Part shown: positions 17,739 to 26,229 of the stretch, piece after piece
Numbering within the stretch: position 1 is the first letter of the stretch
Layout: each line of letters begins with the position of its first letter
Source of the DNA: Streptococcus henryi DSM 19005
GTDB lineage: Bacteria > Bacillota > Bacilli > Lactobacillales > Streptococcaceae
Direction of reading: 5' to 3'
Length of the DNA stretch: 34,583 bases
Assembly (NCBI RefSeq): GCF_000376985.1
Contig: NZ_AQYA01000020.1
Location: forward strand, 1-34,583
The notes under the pieces: model-generated
The model's input: the letters and a program-made list of their open reading frames with translations, nothing else
Database searches by the model: none
What the model was told of the DNA's origin: nothing
Made by a program: the position numbers and the translations under genes

Positions 17739-18050
17739 TCAGTCAAACTCATGAGGTAATATAATAGTTTCAATACCTGCATTATCTGTAATATTGACAA
17801 TTTCTGGGAAGAAAGGGTCAAAAGGAGTATTATAGTCAAAAACAATCAAAATTTGTCTTTTGACATCGTGGTATTCAAAGGAGAGTTTATCACTGTGATT
17901 GGCTAATCTGAAAGTTAAAGTCCGATCTAAAGGCACAACATCCTTCAAATAATTATCCAAAATATCCCAAAAGGTATCAATAATGGTGTGGGGAAGACTT
18001 GTTGCAATGCCAAAACTGGCATATCTTTCCTTGGTATGTTCAAATGCCAT
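17739..18050 (-). CDS. DUF960 family protein
   Basis: 103 residues, a small acidic soluble protein with no signal peptide or membrane helix. The YASFGIATSLP start and the DNYLKDVVPLDRTLTFRL block fit the DUF960 family of streptococci and staphylococci; the function is unknown. It has AAAGGA 8-12 bases upstream of its ATG on the minus strand. Its upstream side faces a dispersed repeat that separates it from the DUF402 gene. Confidence 0.75.
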   Translation of the reverse strand: MAFEHTKERYASFGIATSLPHTIIDTFWDILDNYLKDVVPLDRTLTFRLANHSDKLSFEYHDVKRQILIVFDYNTPFDPFFPEIVNITDNAGIETIILPHEFD

Positions 18051-18068
18051 AGCTTTTTCCTTTCATAA

Positions 18069-18279
18069 TAGGATGGGAGTGGGACAGAACTCGAAAGAAA
18101 AAAGAGTTCGTCGTTTCAGCCCCATAAGCCTAGTAGCCCTAACAGTCTGGCAGACAACGCTGACTATGTCAACATCAATGTTCAAGCTTTGAAAAAGTGA
18201 AGGAATATCCACTAGGCTACTACGTATTGGTTATTTTCCCAATAATGTCAAAGAGGCTTGGACTTGAGCCTAGCCTCTG
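18069..18279. repeat. Dispersed intergenic repeat, copy 1 (with hairpin end)
   Basis: The stretch starts GGATGGGAGTGGGACAGAAC and ends in a hairpin formed by AGAGGCT (18252-18258) and AGCCTCT (18272-18278). Its motifs GGACAGAACTC, CACTAGGCTACT and the GCCTAGCCTCT hairpin recur at 30793-30926. An inner TAGTAGCC / GGCTACTA pair allows a second fold. The hairpin end lies just past the stop of the minus-strand DUF402 gene and may terminate it. Confidence 0.6.
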
Positions 18280-18285
18280 ACAACT

Positions 18286-18819
18286 TTAACGATTCTTCAG
18301 TTCAAGATAACGTTTGTACCAAATATTAATATAGGATTGTGAAAATGGTCCCTTGCCATTATTAATCCAGTCAACTAAGATTTTAACATTTTCCTTCAAA
18401 ATGAAATCCAAATCAGCTGAATAGGCCATTTTCTTTTTATGTGATTCATACTCATCAACATCTAGGAGTCGTTTTTCTCCATCAGCAAAAACCTTGACAT
18501 CTAGGTCATAGTCGATGTATTTCAAAGCTTCCTCATCCATTGCATAAGGACTAGCCAAATTACAATAGTAAGAAACCCCGTTATCACGAATCATGGCAAT
18601 AATGTTAAACCAGTATTTTTTATGAAAATAGACAATAGCTGGTTCACGGGTTACCCATCGTCTGCCATCACTTTCAGTAACGAGAGTGTGGTCATTGACC
18701 CCAATCAGGGCATTTTCAGTTGTTTTCAGTACCATAGTATCGCGCCAAGTACGGTGCAAACTACCATCATGCTTATAACTTTGAATTGTAATAAAGTCGC
18801 CTTCCTTAGGTAATTTCAT
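18286..18819 (-). CDS. DUF402 nucleoside tri-/diphosphatase-like protein
   Basis: 177 residues, the usual length of the DUF402 family (Ntdp of Staphylococcus aureus, YgaC-like of Bacillus). Members hydrolyse nucleoside tri- and diphosphates with metal ions. Visible family blocks are [19 protein letters not shown] near the N-terminus, the [20 protein letters not shown] run and the acidic, metal-binding [15 protein letters not shown] stretch around residues 100-115. It is soluble. The start has only a weak TAAGG ribosome site. It shares the strand with recX upstream, 84 bases away. Confidence 0.85.
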   Translation of the reverse strand: MKLPKEGDFITIQSYKHDGSLHRTWRDTMVLKTTENALIGVNDHTLVTESDGRRWVTREPAIVYFHKKYWFNIIAMIRDNGVSYYCNLASPYAMDEEALKYIDYDLDVKVFADGEKRLLDVDEYESHKKKMAYSADLDFILKENVKILVDWINNGKGPFSQSYINIWYKRYLELKNR

Positions 18820-18903
18820 GCCTTACCAACTTTCTACAATTAAACTTATCTCAAATAGTTTATCACAATTTTCTGAAAAATGCACTGATTTAGAGTGAAA
18901 ATC

Positions 18904-19680
18904 TTAGAAATAGTCACGAAGAGCAGAGTTTATGTCATCAAAACCGAATCCTTTTCGAGCTAAAGCCTGAATCAATCGTTGTTTGAGGTCATAGCCCTCG
19001 TATTTCCGGCTATATTTTCGATATTGCTTATCCAATTCCTTGTAAAGCAAATCTAATTCATTTTCCTCGTCATTTTCAATCTCTAAACTTGTAAAAGCAG
19101 CTTGAGCTTGGTTGAAAGAGAACCCTTTATTGCTAAGAGCTTGAACGACCTTATCTTTCAAAGCCTTAGCAGGTAATTTAGCTTGGTATTTTTTGACTAA
19201 TTTTTGCCCCACTTTTTCGGACAGTTCCGAAAAGTCAGTTTTTGTCATTTCCTGGTCAATAAGCTGCGCAGCAATGCCTTTTTGAAGGAGCTTTTGTTTG
19301 AGAACGAATGGCCCCTTATCACCATTATTCATGTTCTGTGAGATGAAGTTTTCAATGTATTTGGCATCATCAATCCATCTGTCCTCTTTAAGAGTCTCCA
19401 ATACCTGTCCAATAATTTCAGAACTTATCTCGTGTTCAGTAAGGTATTTTCTGACTTCGGCCTCCGTTCTTTGTTTGAAAGAAATATGATAAAGGGCAAG
19501 ATTCTTTCCATGAGAAAACTGAGCAAAAGTCTGGATTTCTTTAAAAGTTTCCTCATCTAAATTCATCCCTTTTGTCAGCATAAAACGAACGATGGTATCT
19601 TCAGTGACATAGAGTTTTTCAGATTCATCAACTTCAAGCAAGTAAAGTCTTTTTTTCTTTTCAATTTTTGTGATTTTCAT
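18904..19680 (-). CDS. recX: Regulatory protein RecX
   Basis: 258 residues from the ATG at 19678-19680. RecX controls RecA filaments. The protein shows the three-helix repeats of the family: LYHISFKQRTEAEVRKYL, the VLETLKEDRWIDDAKYIENF block and the C-terminal RLIQALARKGFGFDDIN repeat, all of which are RecX signatures. Gram-positive members are about this long. A longer frame to 19803 is rejected: it would run across the promoter and into the divergent gene. An extended -10 sits only 7 bases before the ATG and there is no ribosome site, so the transcript may be leaderless. Confidence 0.93.
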   Translation of the reverse strand: MKITKIEKKKRLYLLEVDESEKLYVTEDTIVRFMLTKGMNLDEETFKEIQTFAQFSHGKNLALYHISFKQRTEAEVRKYLTEHEISSEIIGQVLETLKEDRWIDDAKYIENFISQNMNNGDKGPFVLKQKLLQKGIAAQLIDQEMTKTDFSELSEKVGQKLVKKYQAKLPAKALKDKVVQALSNKGFSFNQAQAAFTSLEIENDEENELDLLYKELDKQYRKYSRKYEGYDLKQRLIQALARKGFGFDDINSALRDYF

Positions 19681-19687
19681 AAATGTT

Positions 19688-19696
19688 ATTATAGCA
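19688..19696 (-). promoter_or_regulatory. Extended -10 promoter of recX
   Basis: Read on the minus strand, TGC-TATAAT ends 7 bases before the recX ATG, so transcription should begin at or next to the start codon. No ribosome site lies between. No clear -35 is seen. Confidence 0.5.
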
Positions 19697-19752
19697 AAAA
19701 TGGTAAAATAGTAGTAACTATAACTTAGAATCAGTATAAAGAGGAAATGATA

Positions 19753-20733
19753 ATGACGAAAAATAAGATAGATAAAATTGTAGATTTGAATCAATATAAA
19801 CATGACAGAGACTTTGATGAGGACTTCTTTGAAGATCTTTTAAACTTGTCCGAAGAGGAATTAGATGATTTATATGACGATATAGCTTTTGGTCCGGGTC
19901 TCTTTGATGATGAAAAAGCAGGACAGGAGTTGCTTGCTGACCTAGAAAATTTAGAAGAGCTCGAAGATGAAATCTATCCAAAGTGGCAGGCTTTGCCAGA
20001 AAAAGGCTGGGTTAACTTAGAAGCTAGGCCCTACTTGTCTATTAGAATGGACCTTGCTACCCTCTATAAACAAAATGGACTTTATGAAAAAGCACTTGAA
20101 ATTTTTTCGAGCATCTATCGCGAAGATGCCAATGATGGTCTAGGCTGTCGTTACGAAATCATGTCCCTCTACGCTTTAAAATCAGATTACTTCCGAGCTG
20201 AAGCTTTCTTTGAGAGCCGTCCTGAACATCAAGATGATGTCCTCATGTTGGTTCCCCTTTTAGTAGCTGCTATTTTGTATAGGAGTAATAGCAGAGCTGA
20301 TGAATTGATTAGAATTTTGGACCGCCAAGTACCTGCCTTTCGCGAGTTTTGTCTTTTGCCAAACTTCCCCTTTGCACAGGTTTTAGAGGCTGCCAATCTA
20401 GACTATTACCAGGACAATAGTATCGAAAATCTTTATTTAGCCTTTTATCCTTTGCTTCCGCTTTTGTCTACAGCAACAGTATTTGTTCAAGCCTACCTAA
20501 ATCGCTATTTTTCTGAGAATGAGTCTTCTAAAAAGTACTATATGTTTGAGGATTCTTCTGTGGACCTTTTGGATTTGATTACTCCTGGACAGTTAGTGCC
20601 CTTAAGAGAAAATGGGATCCAAAGCATTGAGGATTTGGCCAATTATACGGAAAAAGAGTTACTTGCTATCCCTAGAATTGGCAAAACTACCCTTAAAAAA
20701 ATAAAAGAAGCTGGAGTTAGACTCAAAAAATAA
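19753..20733 (+). CDS. TPR-like protein with C-terminal helix-hairpin-helix
   Basis: 326 residues. An acidic N-terminus ([24 protein letters not shown]) leads into helical repeats in the TPR style around residues 80-260 ([20 protein letters not shown], then [15 protein letters not shown]). The last about 45 residues ([20 protein letters not shown] then [12 protein letters not shown]) are a helix-hairpin-helix/RNA-polymerase-alpha-CTD-like fold that can bind DNA or RNA. The start is ATG 19753, not 19747, because AGGA at 19742-19745 is 7 bases from it and only one from the other. It overlaps the methyltransferase gene by one base (TAATG), so it may assist that enzyme or its RNA. I do not know a name for it. 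Confidence 0.75.
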   Translation: MTKNKIDKIVDLNQYKHDRDFDEDFFEDLLNLSEEELDDLYDDIAFGPGLFDDEKAGQELLADLENLEELEDEIYPKWQALPEKGWVNLEARPYLSIRMDLATLYKQNGLYEKALEIFSSIYREDANDGLGCRYEIMSLYALKSDYFRAEAFFESRPEHQDDVLMLVPLLVAAILYRSNSRADELIRILDRQVPAFREFCLLPNFPFAQVLEAANLDYYQDNSIENLYLAFYPLLPLLSTATVFVQAYLNRYFSENESSKKYYMFEDSSVDLLDLITPGQLVPLRENGIQSIEDLANYTEKELLAIPRIGKTTLKKIKEAGVRLKK

Positions 20734-22085
20734 TGAATTTACAAGTAAAACAACGCATTCCCCTCAAAATTAAACGCATGGGTATCAATGGCGAAGGTAT
20801 TGGTTTTTATAAGAAGACCTTGGTCTTTGTACCAGGTGCGCTCAAGGGAGAAGAAGTCTTCTGTCAAATCACCAGCGTCAAACGCAACTTCGTCACAGCT
20901 CGGCTATTGACCATCAATAAAAAATCAAAATTTCGGGTTCATCCAGCCTGCTCCATCTATGAAGAGTGTGGTGGCTGCCAAATCATGCATCTGCGTTACG
21001 ACAAGCAATTGGACTTTAAGGACGATGTGATTGCCCAGGCTTTGAAAAAGTTTAAGCCTGCAGATTATGAAAATTATGAAATTCGCCATACTCTAGGGAT
21101 GGAAAATCCCCAGCATTACCGTGCCAAGTTGCAATTTCAGACCCGCTCTTTTGGAGGTTCTGTCAAGGCTGGGCTCTTTGCTGAAGGTAGCCACCGTTTG
21201 GTTGCTATTGAAGATTGTCTGGTTCAGGACCAGTTGACTCAGCAAATCATTAATGGTCTGGTCAAGCTCTTGGATAAGCACAAGGTTCCTATTTACAATG
21301 AGCGAAAAATTGCAGGTCTCAGAACTGTTATGGTTCGTAAGGCTCAGGCCACTGACCAAGTTCAGCTCATCTTTATCAGCAGCCGTGACCTCCACTTAGC
21401 GCCTCTGATTAAGGACTTGACTGCAGATTTCCCGCAAATTAAGACTATTGCTCTTAACCTAAACACATCCAAATCCAGCGACATTTATGGTGAAAAGACC
21501 GAAATTCTCTGGGGGACAGACACCATCAAGGAAGAAGTTCTGGACTATCGTTTTTCTCTGTCGCCTAGAGCTTTCTACCAACTCAATCCTCAGCAAACCC
21601 AAGTTCTTTATGGACAAGCTGTCGCTGCCCTGCAAGTCTCTCCAGAGGACCATGTTATTGATGCTTATTGCGGAGTAGGAACAATTGGACTAGCCCTTGC
21701 AGGCAAGGTCAAGAGCCTGCGCGGTATGGATATTATCCCAGAAGCCATTGCTGACGCCAAACAAAATGCGCAAGACATGGGCTTTGATAATTGCCATTAT
21801 GAAGCCGGTAAAGCAGAGGATATCATTCCGAAATGGTACCATGAAGGTTACCGAGCTGACGCCATCATCGTTGACCCGCCAAGAACAGGTTTAGATGACA
21901 AGCTCCTCGATACCATTCTCAAATACCAGCCAGCCAAGATGGTCTATGTCTCATGTAACACCTCAACCCTAGCACGCGACTTAGATAAACTTGCTAAAGT
22001 TTATGATGTGAAATATATACAAAGCGTGGACATGTTCCCGCATACCGCAAGGACCGAGGCGGTTGTGAAGTTAGTGAAAAAATAG
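20733..22085 (+). CDS. RNA (uracil-5-)-methyltransferase, TrmA/RumA family
   Basis: 450 residues. Order: TRAM-type RNA-binding domain (about 1-60), [4Fe-4S] cluster cysteines C73, C79, C82 and C162, a central insert, then the SAM fold with [15 protein letters not shown] near residue 310, the DPPRTG motif and catalytic C408 ([14 protein letters not shown]). These enzymes make m5U in 23S rRNA (U747/U1939 type) or m5U54 of tRNA, acting on RNA in the cytoplasm. Streptococci carry two paralogues of this group, one of them RlmCD; I cannot tell which one this is, so no symbol is given. Coupled by overlap to the preceding TPR/HhH gene. Confidence 0.92.
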   Translation: MNLQVKQRIPLKIKRMGINGEGIGFYKKTLVFVPGALKGEEVFCQITSVKRNFVTARLLTINKKSKFRVHPACSIYEECGGCQIMHLRYDKQLDFKDDVIAQALKKFKPADYENYEIRHTLGMENPQHYRAKLQFQTRSFGGSVKAGLFAEGSHRLVAIEDCLVQDQLTQQIINGLVKLLDKHKVPIYNERKIAGLRTVMVRKAQATDQVQLIFISSRDLHLAPLIKDLTADFPQIKTIALNLNTSKSSDIYGEKTEILWGTDTIKEEVLDYRFSLSPRAFYQLNPQQTQVLYGQAVAALQVSPEDHVIDAYCGVGTIGLALAGKVKSLRGMDIIPEAIADAKQNAQDMGFDNCHYEAGKAEDIIPKWYHEGYRADAIIVDPPRTGLDDKLLDTILKYQPAKMVYVSCNTSTLARDLDKLAKVYDVKYIQSVDMFPHTARTEAVVKLVKK

Positions 22086-22120
22086 TGCTTTGTGAATAAT
22101 GATATAGTTATATTTTTAGA

Positions 22121-22174
22121 AGACTCAGTCTAGCTTATCTGACAAGTGTTGTATAAGTGAGGCTGGTCTTTTTT
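22121..22174 (+). terminator. Terminator after the methyltransferase gene
   Basis: AGACTCAGTCTAGCTTAT pairs imperfectly with ATAAGTGAGGCTGGTCT, followed by TTTTT. Confidence 0.7.
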
Positions 22175-22467
22175 ACTATTTGCAACACCTATTGTAAAAG
22201 TAATATAAGGATTTAGCTTGAATCAATTATCTATTAATCAGCGGGTATTATTTCTAGGATTGATATCTTTACTCGGTTATTCAAACTGAGTCAAGCATTG
22301 AAAGGAATGTTTCTAACCATACTATTTCACTAGTAAGTAATGAAAGATTATAGAGGTGTATGTAGGGAATGAAGTGGAGTTAAGACAATAAAAACACACC
22401 CAAGGATGATAAGACCCTGCGCGTGATATGCTTTTAAATGAAAGGTTAGATTTTTTAATAAGTGTGT
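22175..22467. other. AT-rich gap with one possible 23-residue peptide frame
   Basis: Between the terminators of the methyltransferase and rgg genes there is no long frame. A TTG frame at 22218-22289 has AAGGA 6 bases upstream and would give a 23-residue peptide with a hydrophobic centre (VLFLGLISLLGY). A second frame, shifted by one base, continues for 22 residues to TAG at about 22355. This may be a broken remnant of a larger gene or chance. I see no other element here. Confidence 0.3.
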
Positions 22468-22501
22468 AAAAAATTCCGCTGAGTTCTCAACGGAATTTTT
22501 T
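22468..22501 (-). terminator. Terminator of rgg, stop codon inside the hairpin
   Basis: AAAAAATTCCG pairs with CGGAATTTTTT (11 pairs) with a 12-base loop. On the minus strand the last Arg codon and TGA of the regulator gene lie within the first arm and loop, and the T-run follows. Confidence 0.85.
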
Positions 22502-23335
22502 GATTTCTTCTTCTATAGTCTTTAAGAGAGCAGTTTCCTCTGTCAGCCTTAAAAGTTCTAGTCCCTTCTTAATCAAATCATCATCCTTACGACAGATGCC
22601 AAGACGAACTTGTGAAAGAGCTAAGGAGTCGTATTGTTTAAGTTCAAGAGACAACTGTAACATCATTGATGACATCTTCTCACAATCTTCTAGAAGATTA
22701 TTGTAGAGGTAAATAGTTGAAAGACAAGTGAGGAATGAGAGTTGACAGGACTTGATATTTTGAAAATCTTTATACTTAGCTAAACTATCTAAGATTTTTT
22801 GGGTAATTTCTTTGATAGTTTCTATTGGGAAATAATAGATAATTGTCCTCAAAAGTCGCAAGTCATTTTCATACCAAGTATTTTGTTTTTCTAAATAGGA
22901 CCAAATTTTTTGAGTATTTTTTTGAAAATCATCATTCTGATTGTGAAGGCCATTTCTTCGAAGCGATATAACAACGTTTAGAATATCTAAGATATGTTCA
23001 ATTGGAATGTCATGATAGGTTTTTAAATAATCTTGACATTTTTTTTGAAGAATTTCAATTTCTTTTGTTCCTACCAAATCATGCTGACTATAGATAGCGT
23101 TGATAATTTCTTGCCTAGGGCTAGGGTGATAGAGGTTGCATATGTATTCAAATTCCTCCAAACTCATATCAATCTGATGTAGTAAGAATACCATGGTATC
23201 AAATTTTGGGATTGTATTTCCACTCTCAATGCGGGCCAAAGTTGAGCGTGCTAAAAAGTCTTGACAGACATCTTCCTGAGTTAATCCTTTTGATTTTCTG
23301 ATTTCTTGATACACTTTACCATAATCCCAACGCAT
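22487..23335 (-). CDS. Rgg/GadR/MutR-family transcriptional regulator
   Basis: 282 residues, standard for Rgg proteins (about 280-300). N-terminal XRE helix-turn-helix, about residues 7-60 (RKSKGLTQEDVCQDFLARST then LARIESGNTIPKFDTM). The rest is an all-helical repeat domain that in this family binds short peptides. Many Rgg proteins control a neighbouring gene in reply to a secreted SHP-type peptide. None of the classical SHP genes (20-25 residues starting MKK) is seen beside it. The gene directly divergent codes for an unknown 81-residue protein, the likely target. AGGAG stands 9 bases before the start on the minus strand. Confidence 0.9.
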   Translation of the reverse strand: MRWDYGKVYQEIRKSKGLTQEDVCQDFLARSTLARIESGNTIPKFDTMVFLLHQIDMSLEEFEYICNLYHPSPRQEIINAIYSQHDLVGTKEIEILQKKCQDYLKTYHDIPIEHILDILNVVISLRRNGLHNQNDDFQKNTQKIWSYLEKQNTWYENDLRLLRTIIYYFPIETIKEITQKILDSLAKYKDFQNIKSCQLSFLTCLSTIYLYNNLLEDCEKMSSMMLQLSLELKQYDSLALSQVRLGICRKDDDLIKKGLELLRLTEETALLKTIEEEIKKFR

Positions 23336-23430
23336 AGAGCCAATCTCCTCAAAAAATGTTACTAAAAGCTACAAAATATTATGTGAGTATGTTTTTATTG
23401 TATCATAAAATAAAAAGAAAGGAATTTGAA

Positions 23431-23676
23431 ATGAAAAAAAGAGAAATGGTAACTAATAATATTTCAGGAAAAGTTTACGCTCTATCTTCAAATAATGTAG
23501 ATGGAAATATCTATTATGGTACTATATACAATCCTAATTCTACCACTGATAGTGCGGCCTTTATTCTAATTCCTGCTGGCGAAGAAAATCCACATATTGG
23601 AGGAACAACATCTGTAGACAGAATTGTTACAGGGAAAGATATTAATGCTGATTATCATCCATTTTTTAAAAATTAG
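23431..23676 (+). CDS. 81-residue protein of unknown function, divergent from rgg
   Basis: 81 residues, no signal peptide, no membrane helix. The start is MKKREMVTNN and the middle NIYYGTIYNPNSTTDSAAFI, then IGGTTSVDRIVTGKD. No family recognised. A longer frame from 23356 is disfavoured: AAAGGA lies 8-9 bases before 23431, and the upstream ATG has no good site and is 20 bases from the rgg start. The composition (Gly, Asn, Ser, Thr) suggests a small beta-rich protein. It ends 22 bases before a palindrome. Being divergent from an Rgg, it is a likely regulated target, but its role is open: bacteriocin-like, immunity or adhesin accessory would all be guesses. Confidence 0.6.
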   Translation: MKKREMVTNNISGKVYALSSNNVDGNIYYGTIYNPNSTTDSAAFILIPAGEENPHIGGTTSVDRIVTGKDINADYHPFFKN

Positions 23677-23698
23677 TATTTTAAAAGATGGATTTCTC

Positions 23699-23720
23699 AA
23701 CATGACATTAATGTCATGTT
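23699..23720. promoter_or_regulatory. Perfect 22-bp palindrome upstream of the LD-carboxypeptidase
   Basis: The site is AACATGACATT followed by its exact complement AATGTCATGTT. It lies 92 bases before the promoter -35 of the surface enzyme and has no T-run, so it is probably an operator and not a terminator. The TGACAT/ATGTCA halves are the same as in the dyads at 6529-6556. Confidence 0.5.
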
Positions 23721-23811
23721 CATCTATAGAATAATTAGCTAAACTAATGGTGTTAAGATTATTTAAATAAAGGTATATTAAGTTTTTATTACAAATATTA
23801 CAGTTTTGTTT

Positions 23812-23839
23812 TGACTTAATTTTTTAAATGGTCTATAAT
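23812..23839 (+). promoter_or_regulatory. Promoter of the LD-carboxypeptidase gene
   Basis: TTGACT (23812-23817), 16 bases, TATAAT (23834-23839). The predicted transcript starts near 23846, after the in-frame ATG at 23844, which supports the ATG at 23874 as the true start. Confidence 0.7.
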
Positions 23840-23873
23840 AACGATGAAAACGGTTAGAAAGCAGGAGTTAAAA

Positions 23874-26201
23874 ATGAAAAAGAACCTTTTTAGTCATGAA
23901 AAACAACGTTTTTCAATTCGCAAGTATTCTTTTGGTGCTGCATCAGTATTGTTAGGTGTTTCAATGCTCTTGGGAGCACAAGCAGTTTCAGCTGATGAAC
24001 AAACTGGTTCGGTAACAGTTTCCGATACTACTGAGCTTGTTACTGATCAAGCAGGATCTAGCGTTCTTGAAAATAGCCAAGCTAAAGAAGCTATTCTTCA
24101 AGAAACACCAGAAGATAGTTCTGAGGTAGCGACTGACGCTGCTGAATCAGAAGAAGTTACTCTTGATAATCAAACAAATGAAAATCAGTCTCAAGTGTCT
24201 ACATCTGAGAATCAAGTATCTGAAACATCTCCTTCAGAATCCAAGGATGAAAGTCCTGTAAATGAAGCTTCCGAAGTCAAAGAAGGTGATGAAGCGGACA
24301 AGGTGGATCAAGAAGTAATCAAAGAAACAACTTCAACTGAAAATGGTGAGACAGAAGAAAAAAAAGAATCTAAGGAAGCAAATGTTTCGACAGAAGTTGA
24401 TAAGGAAGATGAAGCAGAAGCTGTATTATCAACAACAACAGAAAAAGTTCAGACTCAAGCCATCTATCGTCTCTATAATCCAAACTCTGGTGAACATCAC
24501 TACACTGCTAGCCTAGGTGAAAATAATTTCCTTAGCAAAATTGGTTGGAAAGCTGAAGGAATTGGTTGGTATGCACCAACAATTGGAGATAAGGTTTATC
24601 GTCTTTATAATCCAAATAATGGGGATCATCATTATACACTTAATAAAGGTGAAAGTGACTATCTCAAGAAAATTGGCTGGAACTATGAGGGTGTTGCTTG
24701 GTATTCTGGAGGAGATAAGCCAGTTTACCGTCTCTACAATCCAAATGAAAAAAAAGCTGGTTCTCACCATTACACTCTAAGTAAAGGTGAAAGCAATCAT
24801 CTTTCTAAAATTGGCTGGAAATATGAAGGTATCGGCTGGTATGCTTCCGAAAAGACTGAGGAAGTGACAAAACTGGAGCCACAAGGTACTTACAAGTTTA
24901 CTAGTGAGAGGGAAGTTAAGAAGGAACCAAAAATTTCAGCCAAAACAGACTTTACCTTTAAAAATGGAGATTCAGTAAACTATGACAAGGTGCTAGAAGC
25001 TGATGGCTACCAATGGATCAGCTACCTTTCATATAGTGGTGCTCGTCGCTATGTTGTTTTAGATAAATTATCAACAACAGCAAAACCAGACACACCAAAA
25101 CAAGATGTTTTAACAGGAAGCATCAAAGTTGTAAATACAGACAGCAAAGGCTTTGAAGTCAATATCACCAATGTGGCAAACCCTAACGGCATTAAGGCAG
25201 TAAAAGTTCCCGTATGGTCAACGCAAAACGGTCAAGATGACATTAAATGGTACGATGCTACGAAACAAAGCAATGGTGATTACAAAGTGACTGTAAGAGT
25301 TGCAAATCACAAAAATAATCGTGGTGAATACAATGTGCATCTCTACTATGTTCAAAACGATGGTTCAATGAAAGGTGTGGCAACTGCTCGCACAACAGTT
25401 CCACAACCGACTGAAGCGGATAAAAATGATGTCATGTATAATGGTTCATATTACAGCATTCAAGGAAAATATGATGAAATTATTATTGCTAACAAAAAAT
25501 ATCCTTTAGCATCTAACTATAATCCAGGTGAAAATACTGCAGCTAAAGAAGCCTTTGTGAAACTTAGAAATGATATGATTAATAAAGGCTACAATGTTGG
25601 CTATGGTTATAGTGGCTTTAGAAGCTACAGTACTCAACAAAGTTTGTATCAAAGCTATGCTAATCGTGATGGACAAGCTGCTGCAGATCGCTATTCTGCA
25701 AGAGCGGGTTATAGTGAACACCAAACTGGATTAGCCTATGATTTAACTGATAAAACAGGTAATTTATTGCAAGACAGTGCTGCAACAAAATGGTTGAAAG
25801 ACAATGCTCATAATTATGGATTTGTCGTGCGTTATTTGCCTGGAAAAGAATCAGTTACAGGTTATATGACTGAAGAATGGCATGTTCGCTATATTGGAAA
25901 AGAAGCCAAAGAAGTTCATGATTCCGGTTTAACATTGGAAGAATACTATGGTTTCGAAGGTGGCGATTATGGTAAGACAGCGACTACAAATCAATCAACC
26001 AGCCAATTACCAGCTCAAGGTACTTATACATTTGTTAAGGATTCTCCGATTAAGGCAGAACCCAAAAATGCTAGTCCAGTTATCACATATTATCCAAAAG
26101 GAGATAAAGTAAACTACACTAGTGTTATCAATTCTGATGGACATCAATGGTTGGTTTACACCTCTTATAGCGGTGCAAAACGTTATGTTGCTATTGACTA
26201 G
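23874..26201 (+). CDS. Secreted multidomain LD-carboxypeptidase (peptidase M15B)
   Basis: 775 residues. The YSIRK-type signal peptide (SIRKYSFGAASVLLGVS) is cleaved near residue 40. Next is a 150-residue acidic, Glu/Ser-rich stalk. Three repeats with YRLYNPN...HHYT (197-237, 240-281, 283-327) match DUF5648. An SH3-like domain (338-400) and a GBS-Bsp-like domain (413-510) follow. The peptidase (540-700) has zinc ligands H616 and D623 (SEHQTGLAYD), then E668 and H670 in EEWHVRY. A second SH3-like domain ends it. M15B enzymes trim the D-Ala of peptidoglycan stem tetrapeptides. No LPXTG, so it is held by its wall-binding domains or released. The combination with DUF5648 repeats is uncommon. ATG 23874 (AGGAG 7 bases up) is chosen over 23844. 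Confidence 0.9.
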   Translation: MKKNLFSHEKQRFSIRKYSFGAASVLLGVSMLLGAQAVSADEQTGSVTVSDTTELVTDQAGSSVLENSQAKEAILQETPEDSSEVATDAAESEEVTLDNQTNENQSQVSTSENQVSETSPSESKDESPVNEASEVKEGDEADKVDQEVIKETTSTENGETEEKKESKEANVSTEVDKEDEAEAVLSTTTEKVQTQAIYRLYNPNSGEHHYTASLGENNFLSKIGWKAEGIGWYAPTIGDKVYRLYNPNNGDHHYTLNKGESDYLKKIGWNYEGVAWYSGGDKPVYRLYNPNEKKAGSHHYTLSKGESNHLSKIGWKYEGIGWYASEKTEEVTKLEPQGTYKFTSEREVKKEPKISAKTDFTFKNGDSVNYDKVLEADGYQWISYLSYSGARRYVVLDKLSTTAKPDTPKQDVLTGSIKVVNTDSKGFEVNITNVANPNGIKAVKVPVWSTQNGQDDIKWYDATKQSNGDYKVTVRVANHKNNRGEYNVHLYYVQNDGSMKGVATARTTVPQPTEADKNDVMYNGSYYSIQGKYDEIIIANKKYPLASNYNPGENTAAKEAFVKLRNDMINKGYNVGYGYSGFRSYSTQQSLYQSYANRDGQAAADRYSARAGYSEHQTGLAYDLTDKTGNLLQDSAATKWLKDNAHNYGFVVRYLPGKESVTGYMTEEWHVRYIGKEAKEVHDSGLTLEEYYGFEGGDYGKTATTNQSTSQLPAQGTYTFVKDSPIKAEPKNASPVITYYPKGDKVNYTSVINSDGHQWLVYTSYSGAKRYVAID

Positions 26202-26229
26202 GTTAATACAAAGCAAGTTCATAGGTAAG

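Noticed and set aside
19681..19803. Longer recX start at 19803
   Set aside because: The added hydrophobic residues would be encoded across the recX promoter and the divergent gene's start; family members begin near MKITKIEKK.
24462..24855. Choline-binding repeats in the surface enzyme
   Set aside because: The repeats carry YRLYNPN and HHYT words with a GWxxEGIGWY end, which fit DUF5648, not the GW-x-YY-x-G choline-binding pattern.
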